Shown piece after piece: positions 44,392 to 57,061 of a stretch of DNA of 64,000 nt. The stretch is from Streptomyces marianii (GTDB lineage Bacteria > Actinomycetota > Actinomycetes > Streptomycetales > Streptomycetaceae): assembly GCF_005795905.1 (NCBI RefSeq), contig NZ_VAWE01000001.1:4701001-4765000 (forward strand), read 5' to 3'. The first letter of the stretch is position 1. The number at the start of each line of letters is the position of its first letter. The translations under genes and the position numbers were made by a program. The notes under the pieces were generated by a model. It ran no database searches, was not told the DNA's origin, and saw only the letters and a list, made by a program, of their open reading frames with translations.

Positions 44392-45045
44392 TTACTCCGG
44401 GCACTCCTTCCAGGCGAGCCGGTAGATGGTGTTGATCTCGCCGTCTGTGGAGTCCATCGTCATGAAGCTGGTCTTCGCGGGGTCGGACGTCCCCGCGCTC
44501 ACCCGGAGTTCGGTGTTGATGTTGAAGTTCCGCTTCACTCCGCAGGGGGCCCAGACCAGCTGTCCCCACTCGGTCTCGTCGGTGGCCTGCCAGTTGTCGT
44601 CGTACGGACCGTTGTACGGGTGGCTCCTCGCGGCCGTGTCGGGCGAGCCCTGGAAGTAGTAGGACGCCTTCTGGAGGGCCGTGGCGCCGCTCTGCAGGCT
44701 GGCGTAACCGCGGTAGTCCGCGCTGGCGACGGCGTAGGTGAAGCCGTGCGGGACGTGCACGACCAGGTTCAGCTGGCAGTTCTTGCGGAAGTCGATGGGC
44801 GAGGCTCCCCCGCCGACCTGGGCGAGGTAGTCGCTGTAGGTGATGGTGAACGCGGTGTTGTCCGGGGAGACCGCCACCGCCGCGGTCCCGGGCGCGCATC
44901 CCGAGCCGTTCACCGTGGCGATCTCGATGACGATCTTGTCGGGTGGCGCGACGATGGTCGCGTTCGCGGTGCCGGCGTTTCCGGCGACGAGGGTGGAGGC
45001 GAGGACCGCGGTGAGGGCGGCGCTGGTACGTAAGGCGCGGGTCAT
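44392..45045 (-). CDS. secreted DUF4360 protein
   Basis: A 217-residue exported protein from ATG 45045 with a caggag site. The signal peptide (MTRALRTSAALTAVLASTLV) ends near GTANATIV. The mature part has the DUF4360 pattern: VNGSGCAPGTAAVAVSPDNT, FTITYSDYLAQVGG, KNCQLNLVVHVPHGFTYAVA and four cysteines probably forming two disulfides. Two-domain jelly-roll-like fold proteins of this family are secreted by fungi and actinomycetes; the role is unknown. An upstream in-frame extension to 45180 lacks leader features. Confidence 0.85.
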   Translation of the reverse strand: MTRALRTSAALTAVLASTLVAGNAGTANATIVAPPDKIVIEIATVNGSGCAPGTAAVAVSPDNTAFTITYSDYLAQVGGGASPIDFRKNCQLNLVVHVPHGFTYAVASADYRGYASLQSGATALQKASYYFQGSPDTAARSHPYNGPYDDNWQATDETEWGQLVWAPCGVKRNFNINTELRVSAGTSDPAKTSFMTMDSTDGEINTIYRLAWKECPE

Positions 45046-45352
45046 GATGCGGCACTCCTGTGGTTGGAGGAGAGTCGGTCGGTGGCCTTGCGGGGACGTG
45101 AACCGTGGGGGGTCCAGCCGATCCCATGTCCTGCCGGTCGACAGCGCTGCACTGTTGAGGCGTGAACATGTCAAGCGCATCGGATCATTTGGATCGTAGG
45201 GGCCAACTCGCCATCAGGGTAGGGCGGTTATCAGCCGTACCTCCACGCTTGCTGCACGCGGTTCTCACATATTGAGCACCTTGTGTGCACGCGTGGCGGT
45301 ACGGCGCGCCCCGCGCACGGCGAAGGGCCCGGCGTGCCGCGGCGGTTTCTAG
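45046..45352. other. intergenic upstream of the DUF4360 gene
   Basis: About 300 bp with the DUF4360 promoter region at its left end and an A/T-richer stretch near 45170-45275. I see no gene. It ends at the CTAG that borders the IS30 element. Confidence 0.5.
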
Positions 45353-46637
45353 CGGTCGTCGCAACACGTGGTTGTGTTGATCAGGCCGTGAGCAGTTTAT
45401 GCAGGCGCTCGGCTGGGGTTTCCCAGCCGAGTGTTTTGCGTGGGCGGCGGTTGAGCTGGTCGGCGACGGCGGCCAGGTGCGCGGGGGTGTGGACCGACAG
45501 GTCGGTGCCCTTGGGGAAGTACTGCCGCAGCAGGCCGTTGGTGTTCTCGTTCGAGCCGCGCTGCCAGGGGCTGGCGGGGTCGCAGAAGTAGACCGGGATG
45601 TCGGTGGCGAGGGTGAACTCGCCGTGCCGGGCCATCTCACTGCCCTGGTCCCAGGTCAGGGACCGCTTCAGGTGGGCGGGCAGGGTCTGGACGGTGGATG
45701 TCAGGGAGGTCAGGACGCTCTCGGCGCCGTGGTCGCCGGGCAGGTGCAGGAGCATGACGTAGCGGGTGGCGCGTTCGACCAGGGTGCCGATCGCGGACTT
45801 GCCGTCCTTGCCGATGATCAGGTCGCCCTCCCAGTGACCGGGCACGGCCCGGTCCTCGATCTCAGCGGGCCGTTCGCTGATCATGACCATCGGGGTGGTG
45901 AAACGCGGCTGGCGGCAGTTCGCCTGCCTCTGCGGCCTGCGGCGGGCCCGCCCGGAGCGCAGGGCGCCTGCGAGCTCGCGCCGCAGCTGGCCTCTGCCCT
46001 GGACGTAGAGGGCCTGGTAGACGGTCTCGTGGACCACGTGCATCTCCGGCCGGTCGGGGAACTGTGCCCGCAGAGCGTGGCATATCTGCTCCGGGCTCCA
46101 CTTCTCGTCCAGCATTGCCTGGACAGCGGCCCGAAGCTCGGGGTTCTCGCTGATCTTGCGGCTCTTGGGGCGGGGCCGGCGTGCATCGGCGCGGGCCTGG
46201 GCTGCGTGAGGGCGGTAGTGCCACCGGCCGCGTGCGCCGTCCGTTCGGTTGCGGCGGATCTCCCGGCTGACCGTGGACGGGCTGCGGCCCAGCTCCGCGG
46301 CGATCGCCCGCACCGTGGCCTTCTCCCGCAACCGGTCGGCGATGTGGATCCGCTCCTCCTCGCGCAGGTACCTGGACGTGCCGGAAGGCGGCGCCACCGC
46401 GGAAATCGGTGGTGCCGCCTTCTGCCGACGGTCGGCGCTGCGGCCGTTACGCCACTTGTTGCCGGTTCGCCGGTCAACACCGACGATCCGGCAGGCTTCC
46501 GTGTTGCTGTATCCCTGCTGCACGAGCCGGGAGTATGCCTCCCGCTCCCGGCGCAGCTTCACAGGCCCCTGCGCGGTCCGCACCTTGCGGATCTCGAAGT
46601 CCATCGCACCCCTTGAGCTGGGGTGTTGCGACGACCA
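45353..46637 (-). mobile_element. intact IS30-family element with CTAG duplication
   Basis: A 1,285-bp element. Ends are the 15-bp inverted repeats CGGTCGTCGCAACAC (45353-45367) and GTGTTGCGACGACCA (46623-46637), with one mismatch. CTAG flanks both sides (45349-45352 and 46638-46641), consistent with a 4-bp target duplication. One transposase gene fills it. It sits in the intergenic region between DUF4360 and serC. Confidence 0.88.
45381..46604 (-). CDS. IS30-family transposase
   Basis: A 407-residue transposase that looks intact. The N-terminal helix-turn-helix region includes REREAYSRLVQQGYSNTEAC and the second HTH IAAELGRSPSTVSREIRRN, typical for IS30. The DDE core is visible as EGDLIIGKDGKSAIGTLVER, KRSLTWDQGSEMARH and PWQRGSNENTNGLLRQYFPK, so the catalytic Asp, Asp and Glu are present, and the family-specific RPRKTLGWETPAE ends the domain. 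The element appears capable of transposition. Confidence 0.93.
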   Translation of the reverse strand: MDFEIRKVRTAQGPVKLRREREAYSRLVQQGYSNTEACRIVGVDRRTGNKWRNGRSADRRQKAAPPISAVAPPSGTSRYLREEERIHIADRLREKATVRAIAAELGRSPSTVSREIRRNRTDGARGRWHYRPHAAQARADARRPRPKSRKISENPELRAAVQAMLDEKWSPEQICHALRAQFPDRPEMHVVHETVYQALYVQGRGQLRRELAGALRSGRARRRPQRQANCRQPRFTTPMVMISERPAEIEDRAVPGHWEGDLIIGKDGKSAIGTLVERATRYVMLLHLPGDHGAESVLTSLTSTVQTLPAHLKRSLTWDQGSEMARHGEFTLATDIPVYFCDPASPWQRGSNENTNGLLRQYFPKGTDLSVHTPAHLAAVADQLNRRPRKTLGWETPAERLHKLLTA

Positions 46638-46746
46638 CTAGAACCTAAGCGCCGAGCCCTCCCGTGCCTCTTTCACCGTGGTACGGCGCGCCGTACCTGC
46701 GTCGCCGTGGAGCGACCGGCCGGAGCCGGCGCTCACGACGCCCGGG

Positions 46747-50956
<4,210 letters not shown>

Positions 50957-51051
50957 AGAGGCCGAGCGGGAGCCGGGCGTGTCGTCACGGCCGTACGTAT
51001 CGTTGTGCTGCGCGGCTGCCCGCCACCACGCGGCGGCCGGGGAGGAGCGCC

Positions 51052-51645
51052 ATGGTGACCGTCGTGGAGACCGACAGGATCGAGATGGCTGAGAGCGACA
51101 ACGAGCACACCCTGGACGAGATGTTCGAGGCGCTCGAGCGGATGCCCGTCCCCGAGGGGTACAAGGTCGAGATCGTCGAGGGGACCGTCTTCATGTCGCC
51201 GCAGCGGGACACGCACTGGGACATCATCGCGGACGTCTACGACCAGTTGCGGGGGCGGTATCCCAGGAAAAGGATCAAGTCGGACGTTCGCATCGACTAT
51301 CCCGGCCGCCTGAACGGATTCGCCGCCGACCTGACCCTCCTCACCGGGGACGCCGAGAAGAACGCGAAAGGGCTGTGGCGCCATGAGGACGTGGTCCTCG
51401 TCGTCGAAGTCGTCTCCAGGAGCACCGGCGCCAACGACCACGGCCCGAAGAAGGCCGCCTACGCGAACGCCGAGGTCCCGGTCTACCTGATCGTCGACCC
51501 CTGTGTCGGCCGTTGCCACGTGTACACCCAGCCCAAGGGCGGCGACTATCTCGTCGAGACGACCGTCGCCTTCGGCGCGGACGTCGACCTCAGCGGCACG
51601 GCCGTCGGCCTGACCCTCGGAACCGGGGACTTCCCCCGCGACTGA
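51052..51645 (+). CDS. Uma2/DUF820 family PD-(D/E)XK-like protein
   Basis: A 197-residue protein from ATG 51052 after a ggaggag site. It has the Uma2 restriction-endonuclease-like fold: GYKVEIVEGTVFMSPQR, DTHWDIIADVYDQL, FAADLTLLTGD followed by LVVEVVSRSTGANDHGPKK, and AYANAEVPVYLIVDP. The putative catalytic triad is Asp in AADLTLL, Glu in VVEVVS and Lys in GPKKAAYA. The family is abundant in Streptomyces and cyanobacteria; its natural substrate is unknown despite frequent annotation as an endonuclease. Confidence 0.87.
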   Translation: MVTVVETDRIEMAESDNEHTLDEMFEALERMPVPEGYKVEIVEGTVFMSPQRDTHWDIIADVYDQLRGRYPRKRIKSDVRIDYPGRLNGFAADLTLLTGDAEKNAKGLWRHEDVVLVVEVVSRSTGANDHGPKKAAYANAEVPVYLIVDPCVGRCHVYTQPKGGDYLVETTVAFGADVDLSGTAVGLTLGTGDFPRD

Positions 51646-51696
51646 GGCGGAGAGGGCGTGGGGGCGGCCGAAGCGCACGGTCCTAGGCTGCCGTTC

Positions 51697-52356
51697 ATGA
51701 CTCATCCTCCTGTCGAGCTGGTGATCTTCGACTGCGACGGCGTGCTCGTCGACAGCGAGCGGATCTGCGTGAAGGTGGACGCGCTGATCACGGCCGAGCT
51801 CGGGTGCTCGTTCACCGAGGCCGAGATCGTCGAGCTCTTCGTGGGCTCTTCCGGCGAGGTGTACACCGCGGCCGTCGAGGAGCGGCTCGGGCGGCGGCTG
51901 GAGAAGGACTGGCAACTGCAGTACGAGCATCTCTACGAGGAGGCGCTCGCGGCGGAACTCACTGCCGTGGACGGCATCACCGAGACCCTGGACGCGCTCA
52001 CCGTGCCGTTCTGCGTGGCCTCGAACGGCCACCACGGCGGCATCAGGAGCAGCCTCACGCTCACCTCACTGCTCGGGCGCTTCGAGGGCCGTGTCTTCAG
52101 CGCCTCCGACGTGTCCCTCGGCAAGCCCGCGCCCGACCTCTTCCTGCACGCGGCCCGCTCCATGGGCGTGGACCCCGCCCGGTGCGCGGTCGTCGAGGAC
52201 AGCGCCTACGGAGTCCAGGCCGCCCGCGCCGCTGGGATGCGGGCCTTCGGGTACTGCGGGGGGCTGACCCCGGCGGCGCGGCTGGAGGGGCCCGGCACGG
52301 TGGTGTTCGACGACATGCGCGAGCTGCCGGCGCTGCTCGGATCGGCCGGACGCTGA
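51697..52356 (+). CDS. HAD-IA hydrolase (beta-phosphoglucomutase-like)
   Basis: A 219-residue HAD enzyme with a helical cap. Motif I is IFDCDGVLVDSERI near residue 10, motif II is FCVASNG near residue 108, motif III is SLGKPAPDLFLHAA and motif IV is CAVVEDSAYGVQAARAAGM. The spacing and the VEDS form match subfamily IA variant 3 phosphatases and phosphomutases acting on sugar phosphates or related metabolites. It starts at ATG 51697, 51 bp after the Uma2 gene. Confidence 0.9.
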   Translation: MTHPPVELVIFDCDGVLVDSERICVKVDALITAELGCSFTEAEIVELFVGSSGEVYTAAVEERLGRRLEKDWQLQYEHLYEEALAAELTAVDGITETLDALTVPFCVASNGHHGGIRSSLTLTSLLGRFEGRVFSASDVSLGKPAPDLFLHAARSMGVDPARCAVVEDSAYGVQAARAAGMRAFGYCGGLTPAARLEGPGTVVFDDMRELPALLGSAGR

Positions 52357-52455
52357 ACGGAAGCCCGGGCCGTCGTGGCCGGCGCGGACTCGACGACGCC
52401 GGCCGGGGCCCGGAATGCGGCGGTGACCCGCGTCGCGCCGCGCTCGTCGCCGGGC

Positions 52456-53277
52456 TCAGTCCCCGTCGAAGAGCCGCTCCAGGACCCGGGCCACGCCGTC
52501 CTCCTCGTTGGACGCGGTCCGCCGGGGAACGGCGGCGAGTACGACCGGGTGCGCGTTGCCCATCGCGTAACCGCCGCCCGCCCAGCGGAGGGTCGTCACG
52601 TCGTTGGGCATGTCGCCGAACGCCACCACCTCCTCCGCGGCGATGCCCCGTTCCGCGCAGAGCGTGGACAGCGTCGCGGCCTTGGTGACGCCCTGTGCGC
52701 TGATCTCCAGCAGGCCGCGCCCGCCCGAGTGGGTGAACTGCGCCTCCCCGCCCGCCGCTTCTTCCGCCAGGGCCACGAGCACGTCCGCGTCGAACCGGTT
52801 CGAGTGGGCGAGCAGCTTGACGATGGGGACGTCGAGCAACCAGAGGTCGCCCAGCGACGCCACGGGTGACTCCGCGCCGAGCCCGCCGCCGAAGCGCAGC
52901 AGATACGCCGGCTCGTACAGCACCCTCAGACCGGTCTCCACGGCGAAACCCAGTCCCGGCGCCGCCTCGGCCAGGGCCGTCGCCACCTTGCGGGCCGTGG
53001 CCGGCACGAGCGCCAGCGAGCGAACGACCGTACGCGCGCGCACGTCGTACACCTGCGCGCCGTTGCTGCACACCGCGGTGCCGACGAGCCCCGTGGCCGC
53101 GGCCAGCGCCTCCACGTAGCGCGGTGGCCGGGCGGTGACGAAGACGAGTTCCGCCCCGGCCCCGACTGCCGTGCGCAGGGCGCGCAGCGTGCGCTCCGAC
53201 ACGGTGCCGTCGCGGCGCAGGAGTGTGCCGTCCAGGTCGGTCGCGATCAGCCGTGGGCGGGGGTGAGGGTGCCGCAT
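52456..53277 (-). CDS. Cof-type HAD-IIB phosphatase
   Basis: A 273-residue HAD-IIB hydrolase. Motif I is IATDLDGTLLRRDGTV near residue 11, motif II is LVFVTARPPRYVEAL, and motifs III/IV are VTKAATLSTLCAERG and VVAFGDMPNDVTTLRWAG with the acidic GDMPND pair. The alpha/beta cap lies between residues about 85 and 190. Members dephosphorylate sugar phosphates, nucleotides or flavins. It is divergent from the deaminase gene. Confidence 0.92.
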   Translation of the reverse strand: MRHPHPRPRLIATDLDGTLLRRDGTVSERTLRALRTAVGAGAELVFVTARPPRYVEALAAATGLVGTAVCSNGAQVYDVRARTVVRSLALVPATARKVATALAEAAPGLGFAVETGLRVLYEPAYLLRFGGGLGAESPVASLGDLWLLDVPIVKLLAHSNRFDADVLVALAEEAAGGEAQFTHSGGRGLLEISAQGVTKAATLSTLCAERGIAAEEVVAFGDMPNDVTTLRWAGGGYAMGNAHPVVLAAVPRRTASNEEDGVARVLERLFDGD

Positions 53278-53436
53278 CGGCTCATGCTAGGGCGCCATCG
53301 GGCCGTGCCCGGGACCGGTTCTCCAATCGCCCGCCTCCGGCGGGTGCCCGAAGTGCCGCACGGACCGCCCGATATTCGTTTGCGCGTCCTCACCGAGTGG
53401 TGCAGCGTCGCGTGACACCCGGCGAAGGCGGAGAAG

Positions 53437-53850
53437 ATGACCACGCAGTCCCACCCCGTCGACCAGGAACTCGTCCGGGCCGCAGCGCGCGTCGCCGGCA
53501 CACGCTGCCGGGGCGACAACCACACCATGGCGGCCGCGGCCCGCACCCGGGACGGACGGATCGTCACCGCGGTGAACGCCTACCACTTCACGGGAGGTCC
53601 CTGCGCCGAACTCGTTCTCATCGGTACGGCTGCCGCCCAGGGCGCCTACGAGCTGGACACCGTCGTCGCGGTGGGGGACCGCGCACGAGGGGTCGTCCCC
53701 CCGTGCGGCCGCTGCCGTCAGGTCCTGCTCGACTACTTCCCCGGCCTCGAGGTCATCGTCGGCGAGGGCGACCGCCTACGAGCCGTTCCCATCGGCGACT
53801 TGCTGCCCGCGAGCTACGTCTGGGCGGACCATCAGCTCGAGGACGGGTGA
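53437..53850 (+). CDS. blasticidin-S-deaminase-like cytidine deaminase
   Basis: A 137-residue zinc deaminase. The catalytic motifs are CAE (Cys56, Glu58) in FTGGPCAELVLIGTAAA and PCGRCRQVLLDYFPG (Cys90, Cys93). The surrounding sequence (RIVTAVNAYHFTGGPCAEL, RGVVPPCGRCRQVLL, IGDLLPASYVW) is markedly closer to fungal blasticidin S deaminase than to housekeeping Cdd. It may therefore detoxify blasticidin-type aminoacyl-cytosine nucleosides or act as a salvage cytidine deaminase. It is a single gene between a HAD hydrolase and a LysR relic. Confidence 0.85.
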   Translation: MTTQSHPVDQELVRAAARVAGTRCRGDNHTMAAAARTRDGRIVTAVNAYHFTGGPCAELVLIGTAAAQGAYELDTVVAVGDRARGVVPPCGRCRQVLLDYFPGLEVIVGEGDRLRAVPIGDLLPASYVWADHQLEDG

Positions 53851-53905
53851 GCGCGCTGGTCGGGGCCGACACCGCCGGCGGTGCGGTGCTTCCCGCCGCG
53901 TCGAC

Positions 53906-54762
53906 TCAGCTCTCCGCGCCGAGTTCGCGCGCCAGCGCCACCAGCGCACCCAGCGCCGGGTGCGGTGCGGCGGCCCGCCAGGCGAGGAGGACCGGGACCG
54001 GAGGGGCGTCGGCGAGGGGGCGGTAGGTGACTCCCGGGTGGGGGTGCATCTCCGCCGTCGACGCCGAGGAGGCGCCCGCGCCGCGGCCGGCGGCGATCGC
54101 GGTCAGCCAGTCGTCGGTGTTGCCGACGGTCAGCGTCGTGGCCGGCCGGGTCCCGGCCGGCCAGAGGTCGAGCGTCGTCAGCCCCGAGACGGTGTTGAGG
54201 ACCACCGGGACGGCGGCGAGATCGGCGAGCGTCGGTGAGGCGTGACGGGCGAGCGGCCCGTCGGAGGTGACCGCGGCGACCCGGGGCTCGGTGAACAGCA
54301 GCGCCGTCATCAGGCCGGAGGTGTCGACCGGGCCGCGCAGCACGGCGGCGTCCACCTCGCCGCCGCCAGTCCCGCAGTGCGGTCGTCGATGCGGAGGAGT
54401 TCCAGCGGGGTGTCCGGGTGTTCCTGCTGCCACCGCCGCAGCAGGGGCGTGGTGAACGCACCGAAGGCCGACCAGGCGTGCCCGAGGCGCAGGGGTCGGC
54501 GGTGCAGTCGCGCGGGGTCGAGCGCCTCGTCGAACGCGGCCACCGCCGCCGCGGCCTTCTCACGGAAGGCCCGGCCTTCGGCGGTGAGGTCCAGATGATG
54601 CGTGGAGCGGTCGACGAGTCGCACGCCGAGCCGGCGCTCCAGTGCGGCGAGCGTGCGCGAGACGGCCGGCTGGGTGAGGTGCAGGGCGGTGGCGGCTCTG
54701 GTCAGGCTCCGTTCCTCCGCGATGGCGAGGAAACAGCGGAGATGACGCAGCTCGATGCTCAT
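53906..54762 (-). pseudogene. LysR-family regulator with a single frameshift
   Basis: From ATG 54762 the frame encodes a normal LysR N-terminus (MSIELRHLRCFLAIAEERSL, ALHLTQPAVSRTLAALERRL) and half of the effector domain up to RIDDRTAGLAA. Near 54357-54375 the frame is lost; a different minus-strand frame continues GGEVDAAVLRGPVDTSGLMT to GALVALARELGAES at 53906. Adding one G restores a full protein of about 285 residues. This could be a recent mutation or a base-calling error in a G-rich run. The intact version would probably control the divergent EamA transporter gene. Confidence 0.8.
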
Positions 54763-54888
54763 GCGTGTGGAGCATAACCGCAGCCCAATCGGCATTTCAC
54801 GGGCGGCGCGGGCTTCCGTAGCGTGAGGGGGGGGACGAAGTGGACCGAGTGACTCCAGTGCAGTATTTTGAACTACAGGTACAGTCGG

Positions 54889-55908
54889 ATGGACGAGGGT
54901 GGAACGGTGGGCAGGCTCCGTGGCGCAGGCGCGACCGCAAGCGCCGATGGCCGTGAGGGCGCGAGGGTGGAGCGGGCGGCTGCCGCCGCGGTCGCCCTCC
55001 CCGAGGCCGCCGGTGAACTGGGGCGCGCCGCACGGCACGGGCGCGCCGCACGGCACGGGCGCGGCTCGCTCGGGCCGGTCGCCCTCGTCGTCGCGGGCGG
55101 GCTCTCCGTGCAGTTCGGCGCCGCCGTCGCCGTGCTGCTGATGCCCCACGCGGGAGCGCTCGGCGTCGTCACGCTCCGGCTCGTCCTCGCCGCCGTCGTG
55201 CTCCTGCTGGTCTGCCGCCCCCGGCTCCGCGGCCACTCCCGCACCGACTGGGGCACGGTGGTGGTCTTCGGCGCGGCCATGGTGGGGATGAACATGCTCT
55301 TCTACCAGGCCGCCGACCGCATTCCGCTCGGCGCGGCCGTGACCCTGGAGGTCCTCGGCCCGCTGGCGCTCTCCGTGGTCGTCTCGCGGCGGCTGATCAA
55401 CCTCCTCTGGGCGGGCCTCGCCCTCGGCGGCGTCGTCCTCCTCGGCGGCGGCTTCGGCCGGCTCGATCCGGCCGGCGCGGCGTTCGCCCTCGGGGCGGGT
55501 GCGATGTGGGCGGCGTACATCGTCTTCAGCGCCCGCACCGGACGCCGGTTCCCGCAGGCCGACGGGCTCGCCCTCGCGATGGCGGTCGGCGCCGTCCTCA
55601 GTCTGCCGTTCGGCGTCGCGGAGGCGGGCGGCAAGCTGCTCGGCCCGTCCACGATCGGGCTGGGCCTCCTGGTCGCGCTGATGTCGTCCGTGCTGCCCTA
55701 CACGCTGGAACTGCTCGCCCTGCGACGGCTGCCCGCCCCCACCTTCGCCGTACTGATGAGCCTGGAACCGGCGATCGCCGCGACCGCCGGGTTCCTCGTG
55801 CTGCACCAGGTGCTGTCCGCGGCCGACGCGCTGGCGATCGCGCTGGTCGTCGCGGCGAGTATGGGCGCGGTGCGCACCCAGGTGGGGGCGGGCGCCCGCA
55901 AGGCGTGA
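54889..55908 (+). CDS. EamA/DMT-superfamily transporter
   Basis: A 339-residue membrane protein with ten hydrophobic helices in two EamA repeats (GPVALVVAGGLSVQFGAAVA starts the first; AFALGAGAMWAAYIVFSART the second). ATG 54889 is preferred: TACAGT lies 5 bp upstream and a leaderless transcript is possible; a TTG at 54868 would lengthen it by seven residues. A 17-bp direct repeat (starting gcgccgcacggcacggg) occurs in the N-terminal linker. It probably exports amino acids or related metabolites and is divergent from the LysR gene. Confidence 0.85.
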   Translation: MDEGGTVGRLRGAGATASADGREGARVERAAAAAVALPEAAGELGRAARHGRAARHGRGSLGPVALVVAGGLSVQFGAAVAVLLMPHAGALGVVTLRLVLAAVVLLLVCRPRLRGHSRTDWGTVVVFGAAMVGMNMLFYQAADRIPLGAAVTLEVLGPLALSVVVSRRLINLLWAGLALGGVVLLGGGFGRLDPAGAAFALGAGAMWAAYIVFSARTGRRFPQADGLALAMAVGAVLSLPFGVAEAGGKLLGPSTIGLGLLVALMSSVLPYTLELLALRRLPAPTFAVLMSLEPAIAATAGFLVLHQVLSAADALAIALVVAASMGAVRTQVGAGARKA

Positions 55909-55950
55909 GCCCGTCCGCGGTCGGGGTGCGCCGGCACCCGCCCGCGGGGC

Positions 55951-56178
55951 CTACGTCCCGGTCCCGGAGTCACTCCCGGGCGCGGACGCGGGCTTGCCGG
56001 ACGCGCGGTGGAACACCACCGGGCGGTCCGACGCCGCGATCACCTCCAGGGCCTCGCGCAGCTCGGCCGCCCCGTCGGCGGCCACCTCCGGATATCGCTC
56101 GGCGAGGAACGGCCCGACCTCGATCTCGGGGCGAGTGAGGGCTGGTCGTACGGTCGGCCGAAAAAGTAAAGCAATCAT
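55951..56178 (-). pseudogene. possible relic of a tyrosine/serine phosphatase gene
   Basis: A 75-residue frame (MIALLFRPTVRPALTRPEIE, then GPFLAERYPEVAADGAAELR and ALEVIAASDRPVVFHRASGK). The last part resembles the P-loop lead-in of PtpB-like phosphatases (VLFHCxAGKDRTG), but the catalytic Cys is replaced by Arg and the signature and remainder are missing. Any relation is tentative and it could be a lineage-specific small protein. Its start overlaps the palindrome 56172-56187. Confidence 0.3.
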
Positions 56179-56187
56179 GCTTGATTG
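56172..56187. promoter_or_regulatory. palindrome upstream of the catabolic operon
   Basis: CAATCA (56172-56177) and TGATTG (56182-56187) form a perfect 6-bp inverted repeat with a 4-bp centre in an A/T-rich island about 60-75 bp before the TIGR03084 start. Its position and form suit an operator for a TetR- or FadR-like acyl-CoA regulator, which is not encoded in the window. Confidence 0.4.
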
Positions 56188-56245
56188 TTTCTGGGGGCGC
56201 TGTCATGCTCCGGGACACCACGCCGTGTCCCGGAGGGAGCGCCCC

Positions 56246-57058
56246 GTGTCCGACCCTGCGGCCGTCATCGACGACCTGCGCGCAGAGAGCGACGAACTCG
56301 ACCGGCTCGTGGCCGGGTTGAGCGACGAGGAATGGTGGACGCCGACGCCCGCGGCCGGCTGGACCGTCGCCCACCAGATCGCCCACCTCGCCTGGACCGA
56401 CGAGGTCGCCCTGCTCGCCGCCACCAGCCCCGGTGCCTTCGCCCGGGAGGTCGAGAAGGCACTCGCCGAGCCCGGCACCTTCGTCGACCGGGCCGCGGAG
56501 GCCGGGGTCCGCCGGCCGCCCGCCGAACTGCTCGCCCACTGGCGCAAGGGCCGCGACGGGCTCCGGCAGGCCCTGTGCGACGCGCCCCCGGGCGCCCGGA
56601 TCCCCTGGTACGGGCCGCCGATGAGCGCCAGGTCGATGGCGACCGCCCGGCTGATGGAGACCTGGGCGCACGGCCAGGACGTCGCCGACGCCCTCGGCGT
56701 CGTGCGGGAGCCCACCGCCCGGCTGCGGCACGTCGCGCACATCGGAGTGCGGGCCCGCGACTACGCCTTCCTCGTGCGAGGGCTCGAGGCTCCGAAGGAG
56801 CAGTTCCGGGTCGAGCTGACCGGGCCGGGCGGGGAACTGTGGACGTGGGGGCCCGAGGAGGCCGCCGAGGTCCCCCGCGCCGAGGGCCGGGGGAGGGTCA
56901 CCGGCCCCGCGCTGGACTTCTGCCTGCTGGTGACCCAGCGCGCGCACCGCGACGACCTCGCCGTCCGGGCGGAGGGTGCCGACGCCGACCGCTGGCTGGA
57001 CATCGCCCAGGCGTTCGCCGGGCCGGCGGGCACCGGCCGCGCCCCCAAGGGGGCCTGA
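56246..57058 (+). CDS. TIGR03084-family DinB-like metal-binding protein
   Basis: A 270-residue protein from GTG 56246 behind a cggaggg site. The DinB/mycothiol-maleylpyruvate-isomerase-like N-terminus reads DLRAESDELDRLVAGLSDEE, GWTVAHQIAHLAWTDEVALL (metal ligand His) and LMETWAHGQDVADALGV (second His region). This family member typically accompanies acyl-CoA catabolic genes in actinobacteria, and here it leads an operon, ending 3 bp before the AtuA-like gene. The reaction is unknown; a role in thiol- or metal-dependent handling of a pathway intermediate is an inference. Confidence 0.85.
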   Translation: MSDPAAVIDDLRAESDELDRLVAGLSDEEWWTPTPAAGWTVAHQIAHLAWTDEVALLAATSPGAFAREVEKALAEPGTFVDRAAEAGVRRPPAELLAHWRKGRDGLRQALCDAPPGARIPWYGPPMSARSMATARLMETWAHGQDVADALGVVREPTARLRHVAHIGVRARDYAFLVRGLEAPKEQFRVELTGPGGELWTWGPEEAAEVPRAEGRGRVTGPALDFCLLVTQRAHRDDLAVRAEGADADRWLDIAQAFAGPAGTGRAPKGA

Positions 57059-57061
57059 CCG

